Assembly (NCBI RefSeq): GCF_012843705.1
Contig: NZ_JABAFQ010000001.1
Span: 124,001-188,000 of the forward strand
DNA from: Fusobacterium sp. FSA-380-WT-3A
Lineage (GTDB): Bacteria; Fusobacteriota; Fusobacteriia; Fusobacteriales; Fusobacteriaceae
Length of the DNA stretch: 64,000 bases
Reading direction: 5' to 3'
Each line of letters opens with the position of its first letter. Position 1 is the stretch's first letter. A program made the translations under genes and the position numbers. Below, piece after piece: positions 41,311 through 48,771 of this stretch. Below the pieces are notes generated by a model. It did no database searches, was not told the origin of the DNA, and was given only the letters and a program-made list of their open reading frames with translations.

Positions 41311-42421
41311 CTACCTTAAGGCTATTATTTATATTTTTATGAAATTCAATAGATACATTATCATCTATAATATTATATTTTGTATTTTCTAAATGAAAAC
41401 AATCTTTTATTTCTCTAAAACTAAATCCATCTATAAAAGAAAGTCCACCACCTAAAATTTTAGGTGCAATAAATATCTCGCCACCATCTATTCTATCCTC
41501 TTTAAAAGCTCTAGAAATTAGATGAGAACCACCTTCTAATAAAACAGAATCTATTTTCATCTCTCCAAGTTTATCTAATACCTCATCTACAGAAAAATCA
41601 TATCCATCTAATAAAATAAATTTTATTCCTCTATCTAAAAGTCTTTGATAACTTAAAACATTTTTATTATTACTTTTTGTATTTTCAATAGATGTAACTA
41701 TTATACTTTTTGAATCTTCATATTCTATAAAATGACAATCATCTAAAGGTGTTCTTAAATGTGGGTCAATAACTATTCTATATGGATTTCTTCCATTTTC
41801 AATTCTAGAATTTAATCTAGGATTATCTTTTATAAGAGTATTAACTCCAACCATTATTCCAGTATATTCATTTCTTAAATATTGCACTTTTTCTCTTGAT
41901 TTTTCATTTGTAATCCATTTAGAATCTCCAAAAGATGTAGCAATTTTTCCATCTAAAGTTATGGCACATTTTAAGAAAAGATAAGGTTTACCTGTTTGAA
42001 TATATTTGAAAAAAACTTTATTTATTTCTAATGCTTTTTCTTGTAAGACACCGACAACAACTTCTATTCCAGCTTCTTCAAGAATTCTTTTTCCTCTACC
42101 TGCTACTAGAGGGTTTGGGTCAAGAACAGCAATTACACATCTTTTTATTTTCATTTTTTTTATTTTATCAACACAAGGTGGAGTTTTACCATGATGAGAA
42201 CAAGGTTCTAAAGTTACATATAAAGTAGCTCCATTAGCCTTTTCCCCAGCTTCATCTAGGGCATAAACTTCAGCATGAGGACCACCATAATATTTATGAT
42301 ATCCCTTACCTACTATTTCTCCATCTTTTACAACTACTGCTCCTACTAATGGATTTGGATTAACTTGACCTTTTCCTTTTACAGCAAGTTCAAGAGCTAA
42401 TTCCATATATTTAGTATCCAT
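41303..42421 (-). CDS. ribD: bifunctional riboflavin deaminase-reductase
   Basis: Second and third steps of riboflavin pyrimidine processing. ATG 42421 is used (MDTKYMELALELAVKGKGQV; site AAAGGGGATG), giving 372 residues; the longer frame starts inside ribH. The deaminase domain has the zinc motifs PHAEVYAL (near 49) and EPCSHHGKTPPC (near 72-83). The reductase domain begins after about 145 (LKCAITLDGKIATSFGDSKW) and includes VLLEGGSHLISRAF. It overlaps ribE by 8 bp and is 2 bp from ribH. Confidence 0.96.
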   Translation of the reverse strand: MDTKYMELALELAVKGKGQVNPNPLVGAVVVKDGEIVGKGYHKYYGGPHAEVYALDEAGEKANGATLYVTLEPCSHHGKTPPCVDKIKKMKIKRCVIAVLDPNPLVAGRGKRILEEAGIEVVVGVLQEKALEINKVFFKYIQTGKPYLFLKCAITLDGKIATSFGDSKWITNEKSREKVQYLRNEYTGIMVGVNTLIKDNPRLNSRIENGRNPYRIVIDPHLRTPLDDCHFIEYEDSKSIIVTSIENTKSNNKNVLSYQRLLDRGIKFILLDGYDFSVDEVLDKLGEMKIDSVLLEGGSHLISRAFKEDRIDGGEIFIAPKILGGGLSFIDGFSFREIKDCFHLENTKYNIIDDNVSIEFHKNINNSLKVGD

Positions 42422-42423
42422 TA

Positions 42424-42885
42424 TTACATCCCCTTTAATAAGTTGCACATTTCTATAGCACCATTTGCTACATCAAATCCTTTATTTCCAGCTTTAGTTC
42501 CAGCTCTTTCAATAGCTTCTTCAATACTGTTAGTAGTAAGAACTCCAAACATAATAGGTATATTTGTCTTTAAAGATATAGTAGCACATCCTTTAGAAAC
42601 TTCAGCACACACATAATCAAAGTGAGGTGTAGCTCCTTTTATTACAGCTCCTAAAGCAAGAATAGCATCATATTTTCCTGATTCAGCCATTTTTTGAACT
42701 ACTACAGGAATTTCAAAAGCTCCTGGAACCCAAGCAAGAGTAATATCATCATCATTAACTCCATGTCTTTTTAAAGCATCATTAGCTCCACTAACTAATT
42801 TTGAAGTGATAAACTCATTAAATCTTCCAGCAACTATTCCTATTTTTAATCCTTTTCCATCAAAATTTCCTTCTAAAACTCTCAT
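42424..42885 (-). CDS. ribH: 6,7-dimethyl-8-ribityllumazine synthase
   Basis: Condenses the butanone phosphate and pyrimidine precursors into lumazine; forms 60-mer or pentamer shells. The 153 residues carry [35 protein letters not shown] (near 49-64), [15 protein letters not shown] (near 77-91, with the catalytic His) and [11 protein letters not shown]. First gene after the FMN riboswitch and its terminator, with the strong site AGGAGG. Confidence 0.97.
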   Translation of the reverse strand: MRVLEGNFDGKGLKIGIVAGRFNEFITSKLVSGANDALKRHGVNDDDITLAWVPGAFEIPVVVQKMAESGKYDAILALGAVIKGATPHFDYVCAEVSKGCATISLKTNIPIMFGVLTTNSIEEAIERAGTKAGNKGFDVANGAIEMCNLLKGM

Positions 42886-42921
42886 TATTTCCTCCTGTTT
42901 TTTTGAAACTTACAGGGAAAA

Positions 42922-42948
42922 AGAAAAACCCGAAATCAACTTTCGGGC
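42922..42948 (-). terminator. riboswitch-controlled terminator before ribH
   Basis: On the minus strand CCCGAAA-GTTGA-TTTCGGG is followed by TTTTTC. It lies between the FMN aptamer and ribH and is the expected off-state hairpin. Confidence 0.88.
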
Positions 42949-43027
42949 ATTTATAACAAAGTATACAAATAAATAAAGAATATAATAAATATAAAATTTA
43001 TTTAATGATTTATAAATTATGTACTTT

Positions 43028-43138
43028 GTAATCTTCTTCCATCCAGACTATACTGTCGGTCTTGGAATTTCACCAAGTCAGTGATAACACTCGCGGACTT
43101 TACCGCCGATCGGGAATTTCACCCTGCCCTGAAGTTTT
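43028..43138 (-). ncRNA. FMN riboswitch (RFN element)
   Basis: Read on the minus strand, the RFN core is clear: CTTCAGGGCAGGGTGAAATT, then CCCGATCGGCGGTAAAGTCC, GCGAGTG, TTGGTGAAATTCCAA, ACCGACAGTATAGTCTGGAT and GGAAGAAGAT. It sits just after a consensus promoter and controls the whole ribHDE-ribBA operon by transcription termination at 42922-42948. Confidence 0.97.
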
Positions 43139-43169
43139 ACAATTTTAATTTAGTTTTATATCTAACTAA

Positions 43170-43198
43170 ATTATATAGCACTTTAATTTTTTTGTCAA
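43170..43198 (-). promoter_or_regulatory. riboflavin operon promoter
   Basis: On the minus strand TTGACA (43193-43198), a 17-bp spacer and TATAAT (43170-43175), both perfect, about 32 bp upstream of the FMN aptamer. Confidence 0.8.
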
Positions 43199-43209
43199 GT
43201 TAAATAAAT

Positions 43210-43692
43210 TTAATTTTTATTTTCTAAAAATTTTTCAATTTTATTCTTTAATACCAAAGATTTTTTTGGGTCTCCATTGGCAGAAATTCCAATCTTATAA
43301 TTTTGATTTTCAATTACACTACAAAATCTTACAGTCATATTATCATTAGAAGAAACATTGTTTATTAAAATATTGTTATCTCTACAATAATTTGTAATTT
43401 GTTCATTTAATTTTTTATCATCAGTAGCAGCTATGACCATAAAAGCATCTTTTGTAATAAATTCTTTAAAATTTTCTTCTTTTATCTCTTTCATAATTAA
43501 TTGAATATTTTTTTTATCAAATAAAAAAGATGTTATAGATTTATCTTTTATTTGTTTTGTGTAGATTAGAATATGAGCTCCCAAAGAGAGAAGTGTTGTG
43601 ATTTTTCGAGCAGCCACTTTTCCAGCTCCTATTACTAAAATATTTTTTCCTGTTAAATCAATGAAAAATGGGAAAAAATTATTTTTAGTCAT
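43210..43692 (-). CDS. precorrin-2 dehydrogenase (siroheme synthase N-terminal type)
   Basis: NAD-dependent oxidation of precorrin-2 to sirohydrochlorin for siroheme or cobalamin. The 160 residues begin with FFPFFIDLTGKNILVIGAGK, with the Rossmann loop VIGAGKVAARK at about 20-30, then VIAATDDKKLNEQI and VRFCSVIENQNYKIGISANG typical of Met8/SirC/CysG N-domains. It is shorter than full Met8/SirC (~200), lacking much of the C-terminal helical domain, so ferrochelatase activity is doubtful. Same strand as the rib operon but upstream of its promoter, so probably a separate unit. No other heme or cobalamin genes are nearby. Confidence 0.85.
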   Translation of the reverse strand: MTKNNFFPFFIDLTGKNILVIGAGKVAARKITTLLSLGAHILIYTKQIKDKSITSFLFDKKNIQLIMKEIKEENFKEFITKDAFMVIAATDDKKLNEQITNYCRDNNILINNVSSNDNMTVRFCSVIENQNYKIGISANGDPKKSLVLKNKIEKFLENKN

Positions 43693-43864
43693 TATTATAT
43701 CAGCTCCTTTAAATAAAATGATATTTTTATTTTATCATACAAAATATTAATTGTAAATAAAAATAAAATAACACTTTTTTTTAGTCCGGTAAAATTTATC
43801 ATATATTATTTTTAAATTAACATAAAAAATAAAAAATTAATTTATAATTTTCTTATTATATAAA
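43693..43864. other. AT-rich spacer
   Basis: AT-rich DNA upstream of the precorrin-2 dehydrogenase gene with no gene visible. It presumably contains that gene's minus-strand promoter; I cannot pick one reliably. Confidence 0.4.
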
Positions 43865-43914
43865 AAAGATTGCTATAAATTATTTATCATTAATAATTTA
43901 TAACAATCTTTCTA
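43865..43914. terminator. long-stem terminator
   Basis: AAAGATTGCTATAAATTATT pairs almost perfectly over about 20 bp with AATAATTTATAACAATCTTT around a 7-nt loop. It ends the minus-strand small-protein transcript (stop at 43940) and has T/A runs on both sides. Confidence 0.8.
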
Positions 43915-43939
43915 AATATTAAAAAAAATTTTTTTAATT

Positions 43940-44122
43940 TTAAACAAAAACATTTACTTCTTTTCCATTTATTAAAGTTATAACAAACCAATTAAGATTA
44001 GGATACATAGGAGCATTTCCATTATCTTGAACATTATCAACTAAATCACAATTTTTAAGTTCTTCTAGTTGTTCTTCTGTAATTGGTTTAGCATTAAATT
44101 CCATTAATTCTTCTAAAGTCAT
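43940..44122 (-). CDS. small protein of unknown function
   Basis: A 60-residue protein from ATG 44122 (site TGGAGGAAAA; the longer frame to 44167 has no site). It starts with an acidic helix (MTLEELMEFNAKPITEEQLE) and ends in a beta-like segment WFVITLINGKEVNVFV. Soluble, no signal peptide or metal motif. It is flanked by its own terminator and lies downstream of dinB on the same strand. I do not recognise the family; the strong site and compact unit argue that it is real. Confidence 0.65.
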   Translation of the reverse strand: MTLEELMEFNAKPITEEQLEELKNCDLVDNVQDNGNAPMYPNLNWFVITLINGKEVNVFV

Positions 44123-44186
44123 AATTTTCCTCCATAAATAAAATATTTTATATAGATATTTTATCACTTTAAATTTATATTACAAG

Positions 44187-45236
44187 TTAAATTTTAAAAG
44201 AAAGTTGTCTTGAAGAAAATTCTATAAGATTTTTAAAAGAAACTCCCAAAAGTCTTATATCAGTTTTTTCTTCTAAAGTATTAAATAAATCATCAACAAT
44301 GATTTTTAATTGCTCTTTATCATTAGTTACTAAAGAAAGGGTTTTAGATTTACTGATTACTTTCATATTACTATATTTTATTTTTATAGTTACAGTTTTT
44401 GTTAAAAAATTTTTTTCTTTTAATCTCTCATAAGATGTTTCAAATACTTCATCTATTTTCATACTAAATTCTTCCTCTGTATTTAAAGGATAAGAATAGG
44501 TATTTTCAGTTCCAACAGAGTGAGTTGGTCTATCATATTCTACTTCACTATAGTCTAATCCTCTACTAGAAAGATATAATAGCTCTCCTCTTGATTTTCC
44601 ATATTTAGTTGTCAATTCTTTTAAAGAGAGATGAAAAATGTCTTTTACATAAAAATATCCATCTTTATTTAAAATTTTTTCAAATTTTTCTCCTATTCCT
44701 TGTAATCTCCTAATTTTTTTATCTTTTATATATTCTATAAATTCTGATTGAGAATTAAAAATAAATTGTCCATTTGGTTTATTAATATCACTAGCTGTTT
44801 TAGCTGAAAGTTTATTATAGCCAATTCCAATAGAACAAGTTAGTTTTGTATGTTTAAAAATCCTTTCTCTAAATAATTTTGCAAATTTTTCTTTGGAAGT
44901 ATATTTATCTATAATTTCAGTTATATCTATATACCCTTCATCAAGAGCTATAAATTCTATTTTGTGTGTGAGCTTTAATACTAAATTGTGAATTTTTTCA
45001 GATTCTTTTATATATTTATCTTTATCAGGAGGGACTACGATTAGATGAGAACAAAGTTTTTTTGCTTCAAATAAACTCATTGCTGAATGAATACCAAATT
45101 TTCTAGCTTCATAACTAGCTGTTGTAACTACTCCACCAGCAACAACAAGAGGTTTTCCACGATATTTTTTATTGTCTCTAATCTCAACTGAAGCATAGAA
45201 AGCGTCAAGGTCGTAGTGAAGAATAACCCTATCCAA
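44187..45236 (-). CDS. dinB: DNA polymerase IV (Y family)
   Basis: Error-prone translesion polymerase of 349 residues. The catalytic palm motifs are HYDLDAFYASVEIRDN (near 7-22) and the second carboxylates in EFIALDEGYIDITEI (near 94-108). The fingers/palm block TASYEARKFGIHSAMS follows the first motif, TCSIGIGYNKLSAKTASDIN matches the palm, and the little-finger domain is C-terminal. The usual DEAYLD reads DEGYID here, a mild variant that keeps the Asp-Glu pair. Ribosome site AGGAGG. No LexA-type box was recognised upstream. Confidence 0.94.
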   Translation of the reverse strand: MDRVILHYDLDAFYASVEIRDNKKYRGKPLVVAGGVVTTASYEARKFGIHSAMSLFEAKKLCSHLIVVPPDKDKYIKESEKIHNLVLKLTHKIEFIALDEGYIDITEIIDKYTSKEKFAKLFRERIFKHTKLTCSIGIGYNKLSAKTASDINKPNGQFIFNSQSEFIEYIKDKKIRRLQGIGEKFEKILNKDGYFYVKDIFHLSLKELTTKYGKSRGELLYLSSRGLDYSEVEYDRPTHSVGTENTYSYPLNTEEEFSMKIDEVFETSYERLKEKNFLTKTVTIKIKYSNMKVISKSKTLSLVTNDKEQLKIIVDDLFNTLEEKTDIRLLGVSFKNLIEFSSRQLSFKI

Positions 45237-45405
45237 TTTAACCTCCTTTCATAAAAATAAAATTATAGATAAAAATATATATGTATATAGATATTATAAT
45301 ATACCTATATTAAAAAGTCAAAATTAAATATTTAAAAGATATTTTTCTTATTGAAAAACTTAATATAATTATTATAAATAAAAAAATAATATTTAGTGAA
45401 AAATA

Positions 45406-45414
45406 TGGTATAAT
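45406..45414 (+). promoter_or_regulatory. extended -10 promoter before leader copy A
   Basis: TGGTATAAT is an extended -10 element (TGnTATAAT). No good -35 is visible. Transcription would start near 45421 and run through leader copy A into the 45565 gene. Confidence 0.55.
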
Positions 45415-45466
45415 GTTAATGGAGTGTTATATTTATTTTCTTTTATTGTTACTTACTTAATAAAAT

Positions 45467-45535
45467 GAGGTGATGCTTATGAGAAATTATTTTTTAGAAA
45501 TTAAAAGATAATTTTGTCATGAGCATTTTTTTATT
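45467..45535 (+). promoter_or_regulatory. repeated leader with start codon inside a terminator hairpin, copy A
   Basis: GAGG site, then ATG 45479 opening a 10-codon frame (MRNYFLEIKR). ATGCTTATGA (45473-45482) pairs with TCATGAGCAT (45517-45526); AAATTAT and ATAATTT extend the stem inside; seven T follow. A second copy, nearly identical in both arms and T run, lies at 58417-58483 upstream of another membrane-protein gene. Looks like a translation-coupled attenuator or a small RNA. Confidence 0.55.
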
Positions 45536-45564
45536 AAAATTTTTGAGAAAAGAGAGGGATATTT

Positions 45565-46038
45565 ATGTTAAAAATAGTAGGAATAATACTTATAATTGTA
45601 GGAACTTTTAACCTTTTTCAATATAAAAAAGCTACAGATAGAAATTTTTATGTAAATGGAACTCTTATTGATTATAGTTATTCTCCATCTGTAAATAGAT
45701 ATTTTCCTGTATTTAGATATATAGTGGATGGAGTAATTTATGAGGAAGAATATAGGGGAGTTTACAAAAGTGAAGAAAAAATAGAAAAATTAAAAAATAT
45801 GAATATTGATGAAATGCCAAAAGTAGCTAAAAAATTTATGAAAAAATTAAAAGAAGTTAATTATATAGAATATGAAATTGGAAAAGAATATAAATTATTA
45901 GTGAATAAAAATAACCCTAAAGAATATTGGATAGCAGAAGATGGGGTTAATAAAGGAAGAGAATATATTTGGATAGGGATAGGAATTATGTTTTTAATGG
46001 TATCTTTTATTTTAAAACTTATTAAATTAAAATTTTAG
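45565..46038 (+). CDS. DUF3592-like small membrane protein
   Basis: A 157-residue protein with an N-terminal membrane anchor (IVGIILIIVGTFNLFQ), an extracytoplasmic middle domain and a C-terminal membrane helix (YIWIGIGIMFLMVSFILKLI). The middle carries the DUF3592-type pattern NGTLIDY, RYFPVFRYIVDG and IGKEYKLLVNKNNPKEYW. An insertion of about 40 residues (KLKNMNIDEMPKVAKKFM region) is unusual for the family. It follows leader copy A and an AGAGAGGG site. Function unknown; in this context probably an accessory envelope protein. Confidence 0.65.
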   Translation: MLKIVGIILIIVGTFNLFQYKKATDRNFYVNGTLIDYSYSPSVNRYFPVFRYIVDGVIYEEEYRGVYKSEEKIEKLKNMNIDEMPKVAKKFMKKLKEVNYIEYEIGKEYKLLVNKNNPKEYWIAEDGVNKGREYIWIGIGIMFLMVSFILKLIKLKF

Positions 46039-46125
46039 AAAGATAGAAAAAGGGTTAATATATTTTGATAAAGATATATCAATTATATACAATAGATAAT
46101 TTAAGAATAATAATAGAAATACAAA

Positions 46126-46287
46126 AGATGGATTTATAATGATACAGTAACAAAATATAATGAAAATATTAAAATGTTTCCAGGAAATATAATAGCTAAC
46201 TTTTTTAATTTTAGTGAAGAAAAGTTTTTTAAAGCTGATGAAAAAGCAAGTAATAATATAAATATTGATTTTTATGGAGGTAAATAA
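46126..46287 (+). pseudogene. LemA-family C-terminal remnant
   Basis: The frame ending at TAA 46285-46287 reads RWIYNDTVTKYNENIKMFPG, then NIIANFFNFSEEKFF, the conserved C-terminal signature of LemA membrane proteins (YNdaVxxYNxxIxxFPxNxxAxxFgF). Upstream, matching residues (YTIDNLRIIIEIQK) are in another frame, so the coding sequence is broken by a frameshift near 46122-46126 and the N-terminal half with its membrane helix is missing. The stop overlaps the next start (TAATG). A dead fragment of a gene that once preceded the MORN-repeat gene. Confidence 0.7.
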
Positions 46288-47294
46288 TGAAAATAAAAAT
46301 AGTTTTAAGTGTAATAACTATATTAGGAATAGCAGTTGGAACATATATTTATCAAAATAAATATTCTTTTTATAGATATTTACCTGCTGAAGATGAGTCT
46401 AAACTTCAGAGTATCAATTTTAAATGGTGTGATGAAGAGGGTAAAGTATTTAGTGGCAGAATTAAAAGTGGAAGTGATTCTTACTTAAATATCTACTCTT
46501 ATAAAGATGGAGAATTAGATGGATTAAATGTAATATATTATAAAAATAAAATAAAAGAGATAGGTCATTGGAAAGAAGGAAAACAAAATGGACTTTTTCA
46601 AATGTATACAAAAGATGGAATCTTAGTTGATAATGCTAATTTTAAAAATGGAGAAAGAGATGGTCTTACAGAACAATATTATAGTGCTACAGGAAAATTA
46701 AGGATAGTAGCAAACTTTAAAAATGGAGTACTTGATGGAAAATATAAGGCTTATTATCCTAGTGGAGCTTTACAAGGAGAAGTATTTTATACAAATGGAG
46801 AGATGAATGGAGAAATTAAAGAGTATTATGAAAATGGAAATTTAAGGCTTGTTGGAAATTATAAAAAAAGTTTAGAAAATGGAGAGTGGAAATTTTATTT
46901 GGAAAAAGGTAATTTACAATCAATAGTAAATTATAAAGATGGAGAAATGAATGGATTAAAAGAAGATTATTATGATAATGGAAAAGTCTGGACAAGAAGT
47001 GAATTTAAAAATAATATTCAAGAAGGAATTTATGAAGTTTATTATAAAGATGGAACTCCTCAATTAAAAGCTAAAATAAAAGGTGGGAAAATTATAGAGG
47101 AACAAAGATTTAATAGAGATGGAACAATTTATAATGAGAATGATGATAAGGTATTTGTAAGTGAAACTGTTGTTGATGCTTTTGAGGGAAGTAATATCAC
47201 AGAGAATGAGGAAGAAATAACTATAAAGGAAGTTGATGATAAGGGAAATATAATATCAGAATCTCAAAATGATAAACAAGAAGCAGAAAATTAG
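46287..47294 (+). CDS. MORN-repeat protein, YwqK-type antitoxin-like
   Basis: A 335-residue protein anchored by an N-terminal membrane helix (KIVLSVITILGIAVGTYIYQ, signal-anchor). It carries about nine MORN_2-type repeats of ~22 residues from about 75 to 270 (examples YKDGELDGLNVIYYKN, FKNGERDGLTEQYY, YTNGEMNGEIKEYYENGNLR) and an acidic C-terminal tail. This architecture is that of YwqK-family proteins, named as antitoxins/immunity proteins of polymorphic toxin systems. It starts within the stop of the LemA remnant, using the GGAGG of that fragment. No toxin gene was seen beside it. The downstream frame may be a frameshifted extension. Confidence 0.75.
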   Translation: MKIKIVLSVITILGIAVGTYIYQNKYSFYRYLPAEDESKLQSINFKWCDEEGKVFSGRIKSGSDSYLNIYSYKDGELDGLNVIYYKNKIKEIGHWKEGKQNGLFQMYTKDGILVDNANFKNGERDGLTEQYYSATGKLRIVANFKNGVLDGKYKAYYPSGALQGEVFYTNGEMNGEIKEYYENGNLRLVGNYKKSLENGEWKFYLEKGNLQSIVNYKDGEMNGLKEDYYDNGKVWTRSEFKNNIQEGIYEVYYKDGTPQLKAKIKGGKIIEEQRFNRDGTIYNENDDKVFVSETVVDAFEGSNITENEEEITIKEVDDKGNIISESQNDKQEAEN

Positions 47295-47353
47295 AAGAGG
47301 GAAATGATGAGGTAGAACTTTTAGGAGAAACAATAGGGAATGCTTTTAATTCT

Positions 47354-47731
47354 ATGGTTGAAACTTTAATAATTTCTAATCTTGTCTATATAGACCTTAT
47401 GAGTTTTGAAAAAATAGAAATATCTGAAGAAAAATTAAAAATAAATGATAAGGATGAAATTCCTTATAAAAGAAATTATAAAAATGGAGTATATGGAGTT
47501 AATATTCCTATTGAAAATAATAATTACTTGTGGGTTCAGTTAAGAGAAAATAAAAGTGGGGAACATAAATTATTTTTTGAAGAATATAAAAAATTTAGAG
47601 AAAATAATGAAAAGGAAATTAGAAAGTATCTTGAAGAATTAGTTTATCCTATAATAGATGATTTTTATAAAGGAGAAGGAAAGGAGGCTAAATTTTTTGA
47701 TATAACTATTTCTATAAAAAACTACTCTTAA
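47354..47731 (+). CDS. hypothetical protein, start uncertain (possibly frameshifted extension)
   Basis: A 125-residue soluble acidic protein (MVETLIISNLVYIDLMSFEK to DITISIKNYS), not recognised. ATG 47354 has only a distant weak site. The same frame is open and protein-like back to about 47294 (LEEGNDEVELLGETIGNAFN) without any start codon, and it begins where the MORN gene stops. Either the gene lost its start or it was once joined to the MORN-repeat gene by a reading frame now broken by one base. The downstream gene follows after 22 bp. Confidence 0.5.
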   Translation: MVETLIISNLVYIDLMSFEKIEISEEKLKINDKDEIPYKRNYKNGVYGVNIPIENNNYLWVQLRENKSGEHKLFFEEYKKFRENNEKEIRKYLEELVYPIIDDFYKGEGKEAKFFDITISIKNYS

Positions 47732-47753
47732 AATAATTTTGGAGGGGATATTG

Positions 47754-48437
47754 ATGAAAAAAGTCTTAATATTTGTAGGCTATTTATTACTAATTATTTC
47801 TTTGAATTTATATGGGAAAGATATGGAGGGAGAAAATAAAATGGAAAAAGATATTGATTTTGGATTAACTATTAATAACAAATATTTTCCTGTTCCAATT
47901 ACTTTAGAGAAACTTATTAAAGATGGTTGGAAAATAAGTGATAAAACACCATATTTTTTAAATCCATTAGTTGGGGAAGATTATTATGAAGTAAGAAAAG
48001 ATTGGTCATTATCAGAAGATAAAAAAAGTATTATTAAAGGTGGAAAAATCATTAGACTTTTAGAAAAAGATGGAATATTTTTAGAAGTAACTATAACAAA
48101 TCAGAATATTTCTGAAGATGATGAGAAATATCAAAAAATTGAAGAAGGAGTAGTTAATTCTATTTTAGTTTTTTATAATAAAGTGATTAATAGTATAAAA
48201 TTGAATAATAGAGAATTAAGAGATTTAACACCAGATATTTTAATAAAAGATTATTCTTTAAATGATGGTTGGGAACATATTCCAACAAATTATAGAAATC
48301 ACCCAGAATTTGGAATTTCAACAGAATATACTATAGATAATAATAAAAGAAGTATTAGTATATATTTTGATTTAGAAAATAAACCATTTAAAGTAGAAAT
48401 ATTAAATGAAACACTTCTAAAAAATATAGAAAACTAA
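47754..48437 (+). CDS. predicted secreted/anchored protein of unknown function
   Basis: A 227-residue protein from ATG 47754; TTGGAGGGG just upstream is the ribosome site, so the longer TTG 47739 frame is unlikely. It has a signal or anchor (KKVLIFVGYLLLIISLNLYG) then a mixed alpha/beta domain starting DFGLTINNKYFPVPITLEKL and ending YTIDNNKRSISIYFDLENKP. The pattern resembles lipoprotein-like immunity or envelope proteins common in Fusobacteria but has no lipobox Cys. Last gene of the cluster, followed by a terminator. Confidence 0.6.
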   Translation: MKKVLIFVGYLLLIISLNLYGKDMEGENKMEKDIDFGLTINNKYFPVPITLEKLIKDGWKISDKTPYFLNPLVGEDYYEVRKDWSLSEDKKSIIKGGKIIRLLEKDGIFLEVTITNQNISEDDEKYQKIEEGVVNSILVFYNKVINSIKLNNRELRDLTPDILIKDYSLNDGWEHIPTNYRNHPEFGISTEYTIDNNKRSISIYFDLENKPFKVEILNETLLKNIEN

Positions 48438-48460
48438 ATAATTAAAAAATAAGAAAATAT

Positions 48461-48492
48461 AGGTAGAAGATTTTTCTACCTAATTTTTTATT
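48461..48492 (+). terminator. terminator of the MORN-gene cluster
   Basis: AGGTAGAA pairs with TTCTACCT around a T-rich loop, followed by AATTTTTTAT, 24 bp after the preceding stop. Confidence 0.82.
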
Positions 48493-48609
48493 TAATAATT
48501 TTATATGTTAGAGATGAAAAATAACATAGAATAAAACTTATTAAAAAGTCTATAATAGATTTTAATTTAAAATTCATTTTTTATTTATAAAAAAAATTTA
48601 AAAAACATA

Positions 48610-48638
48610 TTGACTAATAAAAAACAATATGATAAAAT
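48610..48638 (+). promoter_or_regulatory. promoter of adenine deaminase operon
   Basis: TTGACT (48610-48615), a 17-bp spacer and TAAAAT (48633-48638). Transcription would start near 48645, giving a leader of about 125 nt that includes the structured RNA. Confidence 0.72.
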
Positions 48639-48671
48639 GCTCACATAATTTTAAACAACTAAATAAAAATT

Positions 48672-48735
48672 CCATTTGAAACACTAGACGCAGGACGGGA
48701 AACCTGATTTGCATATGCCGTATGGTGTTTTTTTA
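48672..48735 (+). ncRNA. compact pseudoknot/terminator leader RNA before ade genes
   Basis: AACACTA (48680-48686) pairs with TGGTGTT (48723-48729, one G-U) and is followed by seven T: an intrinsic terminator. Inside it, CAGG (48691-48694) pairs with CCTG (48703-48706), and loop bases ACGG (48695-48698) can pair with CCGT (48718-48721), an H-type pseudoknot. CCAT upstream (48672-48675) could pair with ATGG in the 3' arm. It does not show the signature of the purine riboswitch. Probable purine- or ligand-responsive attenuator of unknown class. Confidence 0.5.
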
Positions 48736-48771
48736 TTTTTAATATTATTTTTAAATAAAAATGGAGGAAAA

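Noticed and set aside
47275-47300. Programmed -1 frameshift between the MORN gene and the next frame
   Set aside because: The sequence around the stop (GAA AAT TAG) does not fit a good X-XXY-YYZ slippery site and no stimulatory stem was seen.
48672-48735. Reading the ade leader as a ZTP or classic purine riboswitch
   Set aside because: The purine riboswitch three-way junction motifs are absent. The 3' CCGTATGG block only loosely resembles the ZTP CCGCCTGGG block, and the hairpin order differs. A covariance search would decide.
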